A DNA stretch of 64,000 bases from Leifsonia psychrotolerans. Lineage in GTDB: Bacteria; Actinomycetota; Actinomycetes; Actinomycetales; Microbacteriaceae. The position numbers were made by a program, and so were the translations under genes. Under the pieces are notes generated by a model. That model did not search any database. It was not told where the DNA came from and worked only from the letters and a program-made list of their open reading frames with translations. Location of the stretch: NCBI RefSeq assembly GCF_013410665.1, contig NZ_JACCFM010000001.1:2418001-2482000 (forward strand), read 5' to 3'. Of the stretch, positions 7,965 to 15,807 are shown piece by piece (within the stretch, counting starts at the first letter, position 1; every line of letters starts with the position of its first letter).

Positions 7965-9089
7965 ATGCAGTTTGAGCTCAGCGACGAGCAGCGGGAGTTG
8001 GCGGAGTTCATCCGCGAGCTGCTCTCAAGCAAATCTGACAGCGCGTCGGTGCGGGCCACAATCGCGCACGACGCGCCCTTCGACGCCGAGCTCTGGTCGG
8101 TGCTCTGCGACCAGATCGGAGCGGCATCACTGGCGATCCCCGAGGAGTACGGTGGCGCCGGCTATTCGACGTTCGAGACACACATTGTGCTCGAAGAACT
8201 CGGCTACGCTCTCACCCCGTCGCCCTATTTCGGCTCGGTCGCCCTCGCAGCGCAAGCGGTGTTGGCCTCGGGAAACGCCGAGGCGTGCGCACGCCTCCTT
8301 CCCTCCGTCGCCGACGGATCCCGCATCGCGGCACTCGCCTGGGCCGACCCCACCGGCCGCTGGTCCCCCGCTGACGTCGGCGTCAGCGCGCAGGAGACGG
8401 ACGGCGTGTGGCGGTTGAGCGGCGAGACTCCGCTCGTGATCGACGGCATCGCTGCGGACCTCGTGCTCGTCATCGCCGCCACCCCGCGCGGCCCGGCGCT
8501 GTTTGAGTTGACCGACACGGGGGCGCTGACGAAAGAGTCCACCCCGGCGCTCGACCCTGCATTGTCGTTCGCGACGTATCGATTCGATGCCAGCGCGGCG
8601 ACGCTGCTCGCCTGTGAAGCGGATACCCCCTTTCTCGATCGCCTGCGCGATCTCGCGCTCACGGCGCTCACCGCCATCCAGGTGGGGGCTGCCGCACGCG
8701 GCTTGGACATGACGGTCGCCTACTCACTGCAGCGCGCCCAGTTCGGCCGCCTGATCGGCTCGTATCAGGCGCTCAAGCACCGCATGGCCGATCTGCACGT
8801 GCGACTTGAAACCGCCCGTACGACCTCGCGGGCCGCGGCCTGGGCGGCAGCGAACGATTCCGCCGAACTCGGCCAACTCGCCTCGCTCGCGAAGACCTGG
8901 TGCAGCGACTCACTCACTGCGATCGCGAGTGAGACCATCCAGTTGCACGGCGGCATCGCCATCACCTGGGAACATGATGCCCACTTGGTCTTCAAGCGTG
9001 CGCACGCCACGGCGCAGTTGTTCGGCTCCCCCGGCGAGCAGCGCGCCCGTGTGGCGCAGTCGCTCGGGCTCGACCGCACCTCCGCCTAG
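7965..9089 (+). CDS. Acyl-CoA dehydrogenase, FadE33-like subunit
   Basis: A 374-residue acyl-CoA dehydrogenase, third in the run, 26 bases after the previous gene with GAAGGAAG before the ATG. It has an N-terminal helical domain with SLAIPEEYGGAG, the LQRAQFGRLIGSYQALKH flavin segment and IQLHGGIAITWEHDAH near the C-terminus. The middle domain lacks the classical SEPGAGSD motif and reads AWADPTGRWS at that place. This suggests a subunit that relies on a partner for FAD or substrate binding, as described for heteromeric steroid dehydrogenases. It ends the forward operon that begins with the crotonase. Confidence 0.8.
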   Translation: MQFELSDEQRELAEFIRELLSSKSDSASVRATIAHDAPFDAELWSVLCDQIGAASLAIPEEYGGAGYSTFETHIVLEELGYALTPSPYFGSVALAAQAVLASGNAEACARLLPSVADGSRIAALAWADPTGRWSPADVGVSAQETDGVWRLSGETPLVIDGIAADLVLVIAATPRGPALFELTDTGALTKESTPALDPALSFATYRFDASAATLLACEADTPFLDRLRDLALTALTAIQVGAAARGLDMTVAYSLQRAQFGRLIGSYQALKHRMADLHVRLETARTTSRAAAWAAANDSAELGQLASLAKTWCSDSLTAIASETIQLHGGIAITWEHDAHLVFKRAHATAQLFGSPGEQRARVAQSLGLDRTSA

Positions 9090-9160
9090 TGCGTATTGCT
9101 CACGGTAGAGCGGTGGCCATTCTGTCATCGGTCTGGCTCGGTCCGCGATAGCGTGGCCGT

Positions 9161-9592
9161 GTGCGGTTCAGGGCGTTCGAGGGCTATGCGTCCGAGGTAG
9201 GGGTAGCCGTTGTGGTGACTCCTGAATTGCAGAACAGCGACTACGAGGCGGGAGTCGCGCAGATCGGCGATGAGGCATGGCATATTCGGACGGCCAGGAC
9301 CACTCCGTGCAAGCCTGGCGCGTTCCTTGCTTTCTGGCGGCGTAATGTCGACGGGAAGACGACGCCGTTCGGAGATGACGACTCCACCGTGGGCCTGCTC
9401 GTGTTCGTGGAGCAGGAGGGCGGCCGCGGTGTGTTCCGATTCACCGCTGCACATCTCGTGGAACTTGGCGTCATGGCAGGCAGTCGGGCGGGCAAGCGCG
9501 GATTCCGCGTATATCCACAGTGGTGCACGGGACTGAACGCTCAAGCCGCGGCCACTCAGCGCGCTCAGGCATCGGCATTCCAGGTGTACTGA
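9161..9592 (+). CDS. MepB-like protein
   Basis: A 143-residue protein beginning with GTG at 9161. It matches the pattern I know for MepB family proteins: a central TARTTPCKPGAFLAFWRR, an AFEGY start, FRFTAAHL and a C-terminal GKRGFRVYPQW with TQRAQASAF. The family's function is unknown; in staphylococci it is named from a multidrug efflux operon. It lies between two catabolic operons, is convergent with the hexapeptide protein gene and has no operator copy. The start could be slightly upstream, because no strong ribosome-binding site is visible. Confidence 0.7.
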   Translation: MRFRAFEGYASEVGVAVVVTPELQNSDYEAGVAQIGDEAWHIRTARTTPCKPGAFLAFWRRNVDGKTTPFGDDDSTVGLLVFVEQEGGRGVFRFTAAHLVELGVMAGSRAGKRGFRVYPQWCTGLNAQAAATQRAQASAFQVY

Positions 9593-9690
9593 ATTCGGGT
9601 CGCGCTGGAATTCGTACTGGTGAGCCAGCACATCACGCGACACCAACCAGGACTCGCCCACCGACGCCCGAAACGGGTTGAGCATCACCC

Positions 9691-10314
9691 CTAGCGGCCG
9701 GGCGGCCCGTCGGCGCGACTCTCGTGCAGCGGTCGCGACACGTCGGGTCCCGTGCTCACCCGCGGCCGATCAGACTCCGGCTGCGCCAACGGCTCGACCC
9801 GGCGCAGAGTGCCCAGGCTGCGCTGAGCCAGCTCCTGATAAATCCGCACGCCGTCCCGCTTCCACGAGAGGGTGTCTTCGTCGAGCTCCCGCACGACAGT
9901 GGCCGGGCGGCCGTGTGCGAGCACCCCGGCCGGGATCCGGCTCCCCGCAGTGACCAGTGACCCTGCGCCAATCAGCGCGTCGTGCCCGATCTCGGCCCCA
10001 TCCAACACAATGCTGCCGATGCCAATCAGCGCGTAGGAGCCAATCGTGCAACCGTGCAGCGTCACGCCGTGACCGATGTGACTACCCGGCGAGAGAACCG
10101 CGTCGGCTCCGGGGAAGGCGTGAATCACGCTGTTGTCTTGCACATTGCTGCCGGCCCCCACGAGAATCCGACCGAAGTCGCCGCGCAAGCTCGCATTCGG
10201 GCCGATGTAGCAGCCGGCCTCGACGATCACATCCCCGATGAGGATCGCGCTTTCGTGAACAAACGCTGTCGGGTCGACGACCGGAACGACACCGTCAATT
10301 TCGTAACAGGGCAT
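9691..10314 (-). CDS. Hexapeptide-repeat gamma-carbonic-anhydrase/PaaY-like protein
   Basis: A 207-residue left-handed beta-helix protein with many hexapeptide turns (VVDPTAFVHESAILIGDVIV, LRGDFGRILVG) and the metal-binding set typical of gamma carbonic anhydrases: QDNSVIHAF, GSHIGHGVTLHG. PaaY-type relatives occur in phenylacetate and other CoA pathways and hydrolyse stray CoA thioesters (family knowledge), which would fit this CoA-based locus. The start ATG at 10314 lies two bases after the stop of the SDR gene, so the pair is coupled. An unusual Arg/Pro/Asp-rich tail of about 35 residues follows the last coil. Confidence 0.8.
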   Translation of the reverse strand: MPCYEIDGVVPVVDPTAFVHESAILIGDVIVEAGCYIGPNASLRGDFGRILVGAGSNVQDNSVIHAFPGADAVLSPGSHIGHGVTLHGCTIGSYALIGIGSIVLDGAEIGHDALIGAGSLVTAGSRIPAGVLAHGRPATVVRELDEDTLSWKRDGVRIYQELAQRSLGTLRRVEPLAQPESDRPRVSTGPDVSRPLHESRADGPPGR

Positions 10315-10316
10315 CG

Positions 10317-11072
10317 CTAAGCCACCTGTCCACCGTCGACCGTGAATTCCTGGCCCGTGCAATAGCTGCTGGCATCGCTCGCGAGAAAGGCAACCAGGTT
10401 TGCGACCTCCTCGGGACGGCCAATGCGGCTGATCGGAATGCGGGCGACGGCGCCCCGGCCCTGCCTCGTCTCTTCGCTCGCCATCGGCGTATCGATGGAA
10501 CCGGGGCAGACGACGTTCACTCGAATGCCGAACTCGCCGAGTTCGTGTGCGAGCGTGCGCGTCACACCGCGCAGCCCCCACTTCGAGGCCGAGTACGCGG
10601 AGAGGTTTGTGTACCCTTTGAGCGCGGCCGTGGAGGCGATGTTCACGATCGATCCCCCGTTGTCTTGCATGAGCGGCAGGATCGCTTGCACGCCCAGCAT
10701 GGGACCGACAAGGTTCACGCTGAGGGTAGTCATGATCAGCGCCTCGCTCGTCTCAACGAACGGCTTGGGCACGCAGATGCCGGCATTATTCACGAGAACG
10801 TCGACACGGCCGAAGGCCACCCGTGCTGCGTCAGCGACATCCGCCCACGCCTCCGCGGATGAGACGTCGTGGCCGAGACCGATCGCCCGGTCGCCATATT
10901 CTGCGGCGAGCGATTCTGCCCCTGCCGCGTCAAGATCGGTGAGCACGAGCCGTGCGCCAAGCGCGTTCATCAGGCGAGCATGGGCGCGGCCCTGCCCCCC
11001 GGAAGCGCCGGTGATGAGGGCGACCTTGCCTTCGAGCGAGATGACCGGTTCGTGAGTATGAGGTGAATTCAA
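10317..11072 (-). CDS. Short-chain dehydrogenase/reductase
   Basis: A 251-residue classical SDR with TGASGGQG for the cofactor, NNAGICVPKP, the serine in NIASTAAL, YSASK, and the CTGQEFTVDGG ending. I place the start at a TTG at 11072, because AAAGGA stands about 8 bases upstream and the protein then begins just before the first strand; the frame itself is open further upstream. It is divergent from the VOC protein gene and coupled to the hexapeptide gene. The specific substrate is unknown. A hydroxyacyl-CoA or hydroxysteroid-like intermediate is likely from the context. I see only a poor half-site of the locus operator in its promoter region. Confidence 0.8.
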   Translation of the reverse strand: MNSPHTHEPVISLEGKVALITGASGGQGRAHARLMNALGARLVLTDLDAAGAESLAAEYGDRAIGLGHDVSSAEAWADVADAARVAFGRVDVLVNNAGICVPKPFVETSEALIMTTLSVNLVGPMLGVQAILPLMQDNGGSIVNIASTAALKGYTNLSAYSASKWGLRGVTRTLAHELGEFGIRVNVVCPGSIDTPMASEETRQGRGAVARIPISRIGRPEEVANLVAFLASDASSYCTGQEFTVDGGQVA

Positions 11073-11128
11073 CAGGGAGATCCTTTCGGCTAACGTGCTG
11101 GGAGGTAAACGAAAAGGGGAGTTTGACA

Positions 11129-11584
11129 ATGACGCGACTGCACCACATGGGCATCACCGTGAGTGATACCGCGAAGGCGGTCGAGTTCTACCGCGCTCTG
11201 GCGGATGGCGACGTCGTCGGGCCGCTGGTCCGGCGCGGACCGGTTGTCGAAGCCGTGACGGGACAGGTGGGCGCCGAAATCTGGATCACCTTTGTGGGCT
11301 TCGCCGACGGCGAGACGGTGCTCGAACTTGCGGACTATCGGAATGCCGGCGGCGAGCCGCTGCTGCCCGACAACAACCGAGCCGGCTCGACGCACCCCGC
11401 CATCGTGGTGCCCAGCATGGACGACGCCCTCTCGCGCCTCGCCGCGCTGGGCTACGCACCGCTGTGGGAACCCCTGGTGGGAACCGCCGGGCCGCTCGAG
11501 GGGTACCGCTACGTGTACGTGCTTGGACCCGACGAACTGCGCGTTGAGCTGCTCGAGGAGCCTCACCCCGCCACCGCCGGCTGA
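11129..11584 (+). CDS. VOC/glyoxalase-fold protein
   Basis: A 151-residue protein of the vicinal-oxygen-chelate superfamily with two beta-alpha-beta-beta-beta modules: an N-terminal LHHMGITVSDTAKAVEFYRAL and a second module starting at HPAIVVPSMDDALSRL and ending with YVLGPDELRVELLE. Histidine 5 and the final glutamates are candidate metal ligands. Members include methylmalonyl-CoA epimerases, lyases and ring-cleavage dioxygenases; nothing in the sequence fixes which. AAGGGGAG precedes the ATG at 11129. It is divergent from the SDR gene and directly upstream of the second ipdAB pair. A methyl-branched CoA product of HIP breakdown would make an epimerase-like role plausible, but this is inference. 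Confidence 0.72.
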   Translation: MTRLHHMGITVSDTAKAVEFYRALADGDVVGPLVRRGPVVEAVTGQVGAEIWITFVGFADGETVLELADYRNAGGEPLLPDNNRAGSTHPAIVVPSMDDALSRLAALGYAPLWEPLVGTAGPLEGYRYVYVLGPDELRVELLEEPHPATAG

Positions 11585-11716
11585 GTCCGGCTCGCTGAGA
11601 TCAGCCGCTTGCGGGCGCGCAGGGTGGATGCGGCGTGCATCGTGCGCGCATCCGCTCGAACGGTGTGCATCCTGTCTCCCTTGACCCGCTTGGCTTCTCC
11701 GACGCTAGCGCAAAGA

Positions 11717-11732
11717 CCAAACAAGCGCTAGG
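11717..11732. promoter_or_regulatory. KstR2-type operator 2
   Basis: CCAAACAAGCGCTAGG matches the 16-bp consensus at 11 of 14 defined positions. It lies 68 bases before the second ipdA start. Confidence 0.72.
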
Positions 11733-11799
11733 TTTATTGTTGGCGGGAACACGTAAACACGCCAGTACGCAACGAAGTGAGAACGTCGAAGGAGCAAAG

Positions 11800-12669
11800 A
11801 TGCCCGATAAATTGACGAGCCTCGACGAGGCCGTGGCCTCGATCGAGAGCGGTATGACGATTGGGATCGGCGGGTGGGGATCGCGCAGAAAGCCAATGGC
11901 GCTGATCCGGGCGCTGCTGCGCAGTGACGTCACTGATCTCACGGTCGTGGCCTTCGGCGGCCCCGATGTCGGATTGCTCGCCCAGGCCGGCAAAATCAAG
12001 AAACTCATCTACGGTTTCGTCACGCTCGACAGCATCCCTCTCGACCCCCTCTTCACCGCGGCGCGCGAGCGCGGTGGGGAGCTTGAAATCGAAGAGCACG
12101 ACGAGGGAATGTTCGTGGCCGGGCTTCGTGCCGCCGGAGCGCGCCTCGACTTCTTGCCCGTCCGAGCCGGCCTCGGCTCCGACGTGCTGCCGGCGAGCCC
12201 GCGCATCAAGACGATCGCCTCGCCCTACTCCGACGACGTCTATGTCGCTGTACCCGCGCTCTCGCTCGATGTCGCGCTCGTGCACGTGAATCGTGCGGAC
12301 TCGGGCGGCAACGGGCAGTTCCTCGGGCCGGACCCCTACTTCGACGATCTGTTGACGATGGCTGCGAAGCGCTCGATCCTGTCGGCCGAAAAGGTCGTGC
12401 CCACCGAGGATCTGCTCAGCGAGGGCAGCTTCCACACGCTGCTCGTCAACCGGATGTATGTCGACCAGGTTGTGGAGGCACCCAACGGCGCCCACTTCAC
12501 CAGCTGCGAACCCGACTACCCGCGCGACGAGGCCTTCCAACGCCACTACGTCGCCGCTGCGAAGGAGCCTGAGGCCTGGGCGAAATTCACGGCCGACTTC
12601 CTCAACACCGATGAGGCCGGCTACCACGCCGCCGTGGCCCGCTTTCACGCAGAACAGGACAAGTCATGA
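11800..12669 (+). CDS. ipdA: IpdA-type CoA-transferase-like ring hydrolase alpha subunit (second set)
   Basis: A 289-residue protein that aligns over its full length with mycobacterial IpdA (about 292): GMTIGIGGWGSRRKPMA, GGPDVGLL, YGFVTLDS, DPYFDDLL, LVNRMYVDQVVEAP and the DEAFQRHY ending. The HDEGM glutamate, residue 102, corresponds to the catalytic Glu reported for IpdA. So this is a ring hydrolase relative and not a plain CoA-transferase. AAGGAG precedes the ATG. It is coupled to ipdB by an ATGA overlap and has its own operator. Because the left edge already contains an ipdB-ipdC unit, this is a second paralogous enzyme, perhaps for a differently substituted ring. Confidence 0.88.
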   Translation: MPDKLTSLDEAVASIESGMTIGIGGWGSRRKPMALIRALLRSDVTDLTVVAFGGPDVGLLAQAGKIKKLIYGFVTLDSIPLDPLFTAARERGGELEIEEHDEGMFVAGLRAAGARLDFLPVRAGLGSDVLPASPRIKTIASPYSDDVYVAVPALSLDVALVHVNRADSGGNGQFLGPDPYFDDLLTMAAKRSILSAEKVVPTEDLLSEGSFHTLLVNRMYVDQVVEAPNGAHFTSCEPDYPRDEAFQRHYVAAAKEPEAWAKFTADFLNTDEAGYHAAVARFHAEQDKS

Positions 12670-13427
12670 GTACCGAACAGGCCACCATCGCCGAGGTATG
12701 CATTGCGGCCTGCGCCGACACCTACCTCGAGTCCGGCGAGTTATTGGCCCATGCGGTCGGCATCATCCCGACCCTGGGCGCTCGACTCGCCAAGCTCACC
12801 ACCGCCCCCGACATCGTGCTGACCGATGGCGAGGCGTTCCTCATGAGCGAGCCCGCCCCACTCGGCAAGTCGGCCGCAGCCGGCGGCACGATCGAGGGCT
12901 GGGCTCCGTTCCGGCGCATCTTCGACATTCTCGCCACCGGTCGTCGCCAGAGCATGATGGGTGCAAGCCAGATCGACGCCTTCGGCAACCAGAACATCTC
13001 GCTCATCGGCGACTGGGACAAGCCGAAGCGTCAACTCATCGGCGTACGCGGCGTTCCCGGCAACACGGCGAACCACCGGGTCGACTACTGGGTGGCCCGG
13101 CACAGTGCGCGCATCTTTGTCGAAAAGGTCGACATGGTCTCGGGCGTGGGCACGGACCGCGCTCGCGCGGTGGGCACGTCGCTCCGATTCCATCACCTGG
13201 GCGCGATCATCACAAACCTCGCGGTGTTTGGTTTCGACGAGGATGGCCGAGTCGCCGTCCGCTCAATTCACCCCGGCGTTGACCCCGCCGAGGTGGCTGC
13301 AGAGACCGGCTTCACCATCGATGTGTCGGCAGCACCGACCACGCGCATCCCCAGCGCGGAGGAGCTCCGACTCATCCGCGACGTCGTCGACCCTCGCGGC
13401 GTTCGCAGCCGCGAGGTGCCGAACTAG
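12666..13427 (+). CDS. ipdB: IpdB-type CoA-transferase-like ring hydrolase beta subunit (second set)
   Basis: A 253-residue full-length IpdB relative (mycobacterial IpdB about 250), beginning inside the ipdA stop (ATGA). Typical stretches are GARLAKLTTAPDIVLTDGEA, IEGWAPFRRIF, GRRQSMMGASQID, the FGNQN turn, NHRVDYW and ELRLIRDVVDP. Compared by eye with the partial IpdB at 1-492, it shares the framework but differs at many positions (for example GDWDKPKRQLIG against GPREQPTRQLLG), so the two diverged long ago. The 3' end overlaps the convergent repressor gene by four bases, which puts the regulator and this ring hydrolase back to back. Confidence 0.88.
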   Translation: MSTEQATIAEVCIAACADTYLESGELLAHAVGIIPTLGARLAKLTTAPDIVLTDGEAFLMSEPAPLGKSAAAGGTIEGWAPFRRIFDILATGRRQSMMGASQIDAFGNQNISLIGDWDKPKRQLIGVRGVPGNTANHRVDYWVARHSARIFVEKVDMVSGVGTDRARAVGTSLRFHHLGAIITNLAVFGFDEDGRVAVRSIHPGVDPAEVAAETGFTIDVSAAPTTRIPSAEELRLIRDVVDPRGVRSREVPN

Positions 13428-14041
13428 GATTCTTCGGCAAGCACACCACTATGGAACAGATCGAGGAAGTTCTGGGTGAGCGTCTCGGCCGTGTACCGTC
13501 CGTTGGGTCGGTACCAGCGCACCGTGGACCAGACCGCGTCTCGCACGAAGCGGTATACGATCGCCGAGTCGAAGGAATCGCGAAACACGCCCTGCGCCTG
13601 TCCGGCCTCGATCTGTTCCCGCCAGAAATGCTCGATCCGCGCCGATCCCTCGGAGAGGAACTCGAAGCCGACCTGGCTCTGCAAAATCGTGGACTCGTTC
13701 TGGTAGAGACCGACCGCGTCGCTCTGCTCCTCCATCACGCGGAATGCGGTGCGGATGAGTCCGTCGAGGGTCTCGCGAGGGCCGCGGCCTTCGGCAGCGA
13801 TTTCTTCGATCTGCTCCAGCAGCCCGGTCATGAAGCTGCGCAGGATCTCCTGAAAGATCGCCTCCTTGGAGGAAAAGTGGTGGTACAGACTCCCCGAGAG
13901 GATGCCCGCCTCGTCTGCGATGTCACGTACAGTGGTCGCCGCGTAGCCGTGGCTCGCGAACAACCGGGCAGCGATCGCCAGAATCTGGTTACGCCGGTCA
14001 GAACTCTGATCCGTGCGATCAATTTTCGCTTTCGCTGGCAT
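13424..14041 (-). CDS. kstR2: KstR2-like TetR-family repressor
   Basis: A 205-residue TetR regulator. The N-terminal helix-turn-helix reads ATTVRDIADEAGILSGSLYHHF and the C-terminus carries FVRDAVWSTVRWYRPNG. Both segments are the ones that mark KstR2, the HIP-CoA-responsive repressor of the steroid C/D-ring regulon. I chose the ATG at 14041 (MPAKAK) because GAGAGGGG stands about 10 bases upstream; an in-frame ATG at 14050 has almost no spacing. A palindrome at 14062-14077 sits just upstream, so autoregulation and control of divergent fadD3 are expected. It is the best candidate reader of all nine palindromes in this window. Confidence 0.87.
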   Translation of the reverse strand: MPAKAKIDRTDQSSDRRNQILAIAARLFASHGYAATTVRDIADEAGILSGSLYHHFSSKEAIFQEILRSFMTGLLEQIEEIAAEGRGPRETLDGLIRTAFRVMEEQSDAVGLYQNESTILQSQVGFEFLSEGSARIEHFWREQIEAGQAQGVFRDSFDSAIVYRFVRDAVWSTVRWYRPNGRYTAETLTQNFLDLFHSGVLAEES

Positions 14042-14061
14042 GATGGCCATTCCCCTCTCGG

Positions 14062-14077
14062 TCAAGCGTTTGCTTAG
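14062..14077. promoter_or_regulatory. KstR2-type operator 3
   Basis: TCAAGCGTTTGCTTAG lies between the repressor gene and fadD3. It differs from the consensus at three of the 14 defined positions, and is suited to autoregulation and control of fadD3. Confidence 0.75.
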
Positions 14078-14146
14078 TATTCGATAACTCGATCAGAGTA
14101 ACGCAGACTCAACGCCCACTTCACGACCTAATTTGAAAGGACACTG

Positions 14147-15748
14147 ATGTCCGACATCTCATCCGCCCTGACCATCCCGGCGCTGCTGAACGATCAAGCA
14201 GCTTTGGGGCACCACTCGGCAATCGTAGAGGGCGAACGCACCATTAGCTACGCCGAACTGCGAAGCCTGGTCCACGAGGTTTCTCGAGCATTCCTCGCTC
14301 ACGGGGTGATTCACGGCGATCGCGTTGCACTCTGGGCCCCTAATCGCACCGAATTCATCCTGGCCATGCTCGGCGCCCAAGCGATCGGCGCCTCCGTCGT
14401 GCCGCTGAACACCCGCTACACGGGACGGGAAGCGGCTGAGATTCTTGATCGTTCGCGCGCCAGCGCTCTCGTGCTCGCCGACGGGTTTCTGGGTCGCTCC
14501 TTTTCGGGCATGCTCACGACTGCACTCGACGCCGACGATGCCGAAACCCCCGACCTCTCGAACCTGCGCGTGATCGTGAACATGGACGAGGTCGAGGCGC
14601 CCGGTTGCCTCACCTGGTCCGAGTTTCTCTCCGCCGGCGCGACGGTGCAGGACGAGACCCTGCAGGCCGCGCTCGACGCCGTACACCCCGACGACGTCGT
14701 AGACATCCTGTACACCTCCGGCACGACCGGCCGCCCCAAGGGCGTCATGAGTGCGCACCGGCAGACCCTGGGCGTCGCGCATGCCTGGGTGAAGGGCGCC
14801 CAGCTCAGCAGCGACGATCGCTATGCGGTCGTGAACCCGTTCTTTCACGGCTTCGGCTACAAGGCCGGAATGATCACGTCGCTTGTCGCCGGAGCGACCA
14901 TCTACCCGGTCGACGTGTTCGAGCCGGAGGCGTTGCTCGCCCTCATCGCGCAGGCGCGCATCTCGGTGCTGCCCGGGGTCCCCACCATCTTCACCTCGTT
15001 GATCGACCACCCTCGACGGGGTGATTACGATCTCTCCTCACTGCGATTCGCGATCGCCGGCGCGACCGCTGCCCCCGACTCGCTGTTCCACGACATGGTG
15101 AACGTGCTCGGATTCAGGACCGTCGCCCAGGCCTATGGGCTGACCGAATGCGTCGTCGCGACGCTGTCCCGCCCGGGCGAGAGCCTGGCGCACGCCGCGC
15201 AGACCACCGGGCCGGCTGTCGAGAATACCGAGTTGCGCATCGTCGACGAGCATGGGGCCGACCTGCCCGTCGATACCGACGGTGAGATCCTCATTCGCGG
15301 TTCAAACGTCATGCTCGGCTATTTCGAGGATCAGGCGGCAACGGATGCCGTGATCGATTCCGACGGCTGGTTCCATACGGGTGACGTCGGCCGCTTGGAC
15401 GAGCATGGCTGCCTGAAGATCACCGATCGCATCAAGGACATGTTCATCGTCGGCGGCTTCAACGTCTACCCGGCCGAGATCGAGAACGTGCTGCGGCGGC
15501 ATCCCGCCGTCAACGAGTCGGCCGTCGTCGAGGTGACGGATGCCCGTCTCGGACACGTGGGTCGTGCCTACGTGGCGCTGCTGCACGATGCGGATCCACG
15601 GCCGAATTCGGCCGATCTCGAGGCGTTCTGCCGTGAGAGGCTCGCGAACTTCAAGGTGCCGCGCGACTTCATCTTCGTCGACGATTTTCCGCGCAACGCG
15701 ACCGGCAAAATCCAGAAGGCCGAGCTGCGCGAGGCTGCCGCCGGCTAA
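14147..15748 (+). CDS. fadD3: FadD3-like acyl-CoA ligase (HIP-CoA synthetase)
   Basis: A 533-residue ANL-family ligase, somewhat longer than mycobacterial FadD3 (about 507). The AMP-binding motif is YTSGTTGRPKGVMSAHRQTLG, followed by NPFFHGFGYKAG, the YGLTE motif, the WFHTGDVG/DRIKDM hinge and the PRNATGKIQ lysine. NPFFHxFGYKAG and VGGFNVYPAE are strongly FadD3-like. The enzyme would thioesterify the propionate side chain of HIP with ATP and CoA, giving the inducer of KstR2 (family knowledge). GAAAGGA precedes the ATG at 14147. It lies divergent from the repressor gene with an operator between, and ends at a perfect hairpin terminator. Confidence 0.9.
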   Translation: MSDISSALTIPALLNDQAALGHHSAIVEGERTISYAELRSLVHEVSRAFLAHGVIHGDRVALWAPNRTEFILAMLGAQAIGASVVPLNTRYTGREAAEILDRSRASALVLADGFLGRSFSGMLTTALDADDAETPDLSNLRVIVNMDEVEAPGCLTWSEFLSAGATVQDETLQAALDAVHPDDVVDILYTSGTTGRPKGVMSAHRQTLGVAHAWVKGAQLSSDDRYAVVNPFFHGFGYKAGMITSLVAGATIYPVDVFEPEALLALIAQARISVLPGVPTIFTSLIDHPRRGDYDLSSLRFAIAGATAAPDSLFHDMVNVLGFRTVAQAYGLTECVVATLSRPGESLAHAAQTTGPAVENTELRIVDEHGADLPVDTDGEILIRGSNVMLGYFEDQAATDAVIDSDGWFHTGDVGRLDEHGCLKITDRIKDMFIVGGFNVYPAEIENVLRRHPAVNESAVVEVTDARLGHVGRAYVALLHDADPRPNSADLEAFCRERLANFKVPRDFIFVDDFPRNATGKIQKAELREAAAG

Positions 15749-15760
15749 ACGCCGCCGAAC

Positions 15761-15800
15761 GCACAGAAGGGGCTGGCCGCGAGGCCAGCCCCTTCTGTGC
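15761..15800. terminator. Perfect 18-bp bidirectional terminator
   Basis: GCACAGAAGGGGCTGGCC at 15761-15778 is exactly complementary to 15783-15800 around a GCGA loop. It separates the converging fadD3 and thiolase genes. Confidence 0.82.
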
Positions 15801-15807
15801 ATCCGTC

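Noticed and set aside
11085..11105. A possible tenth operator between the SDR (11072) and VOC (11129) genes
   Set aside because: Only the TGCTxGG half is present; the other half does not match, so I do not count it.
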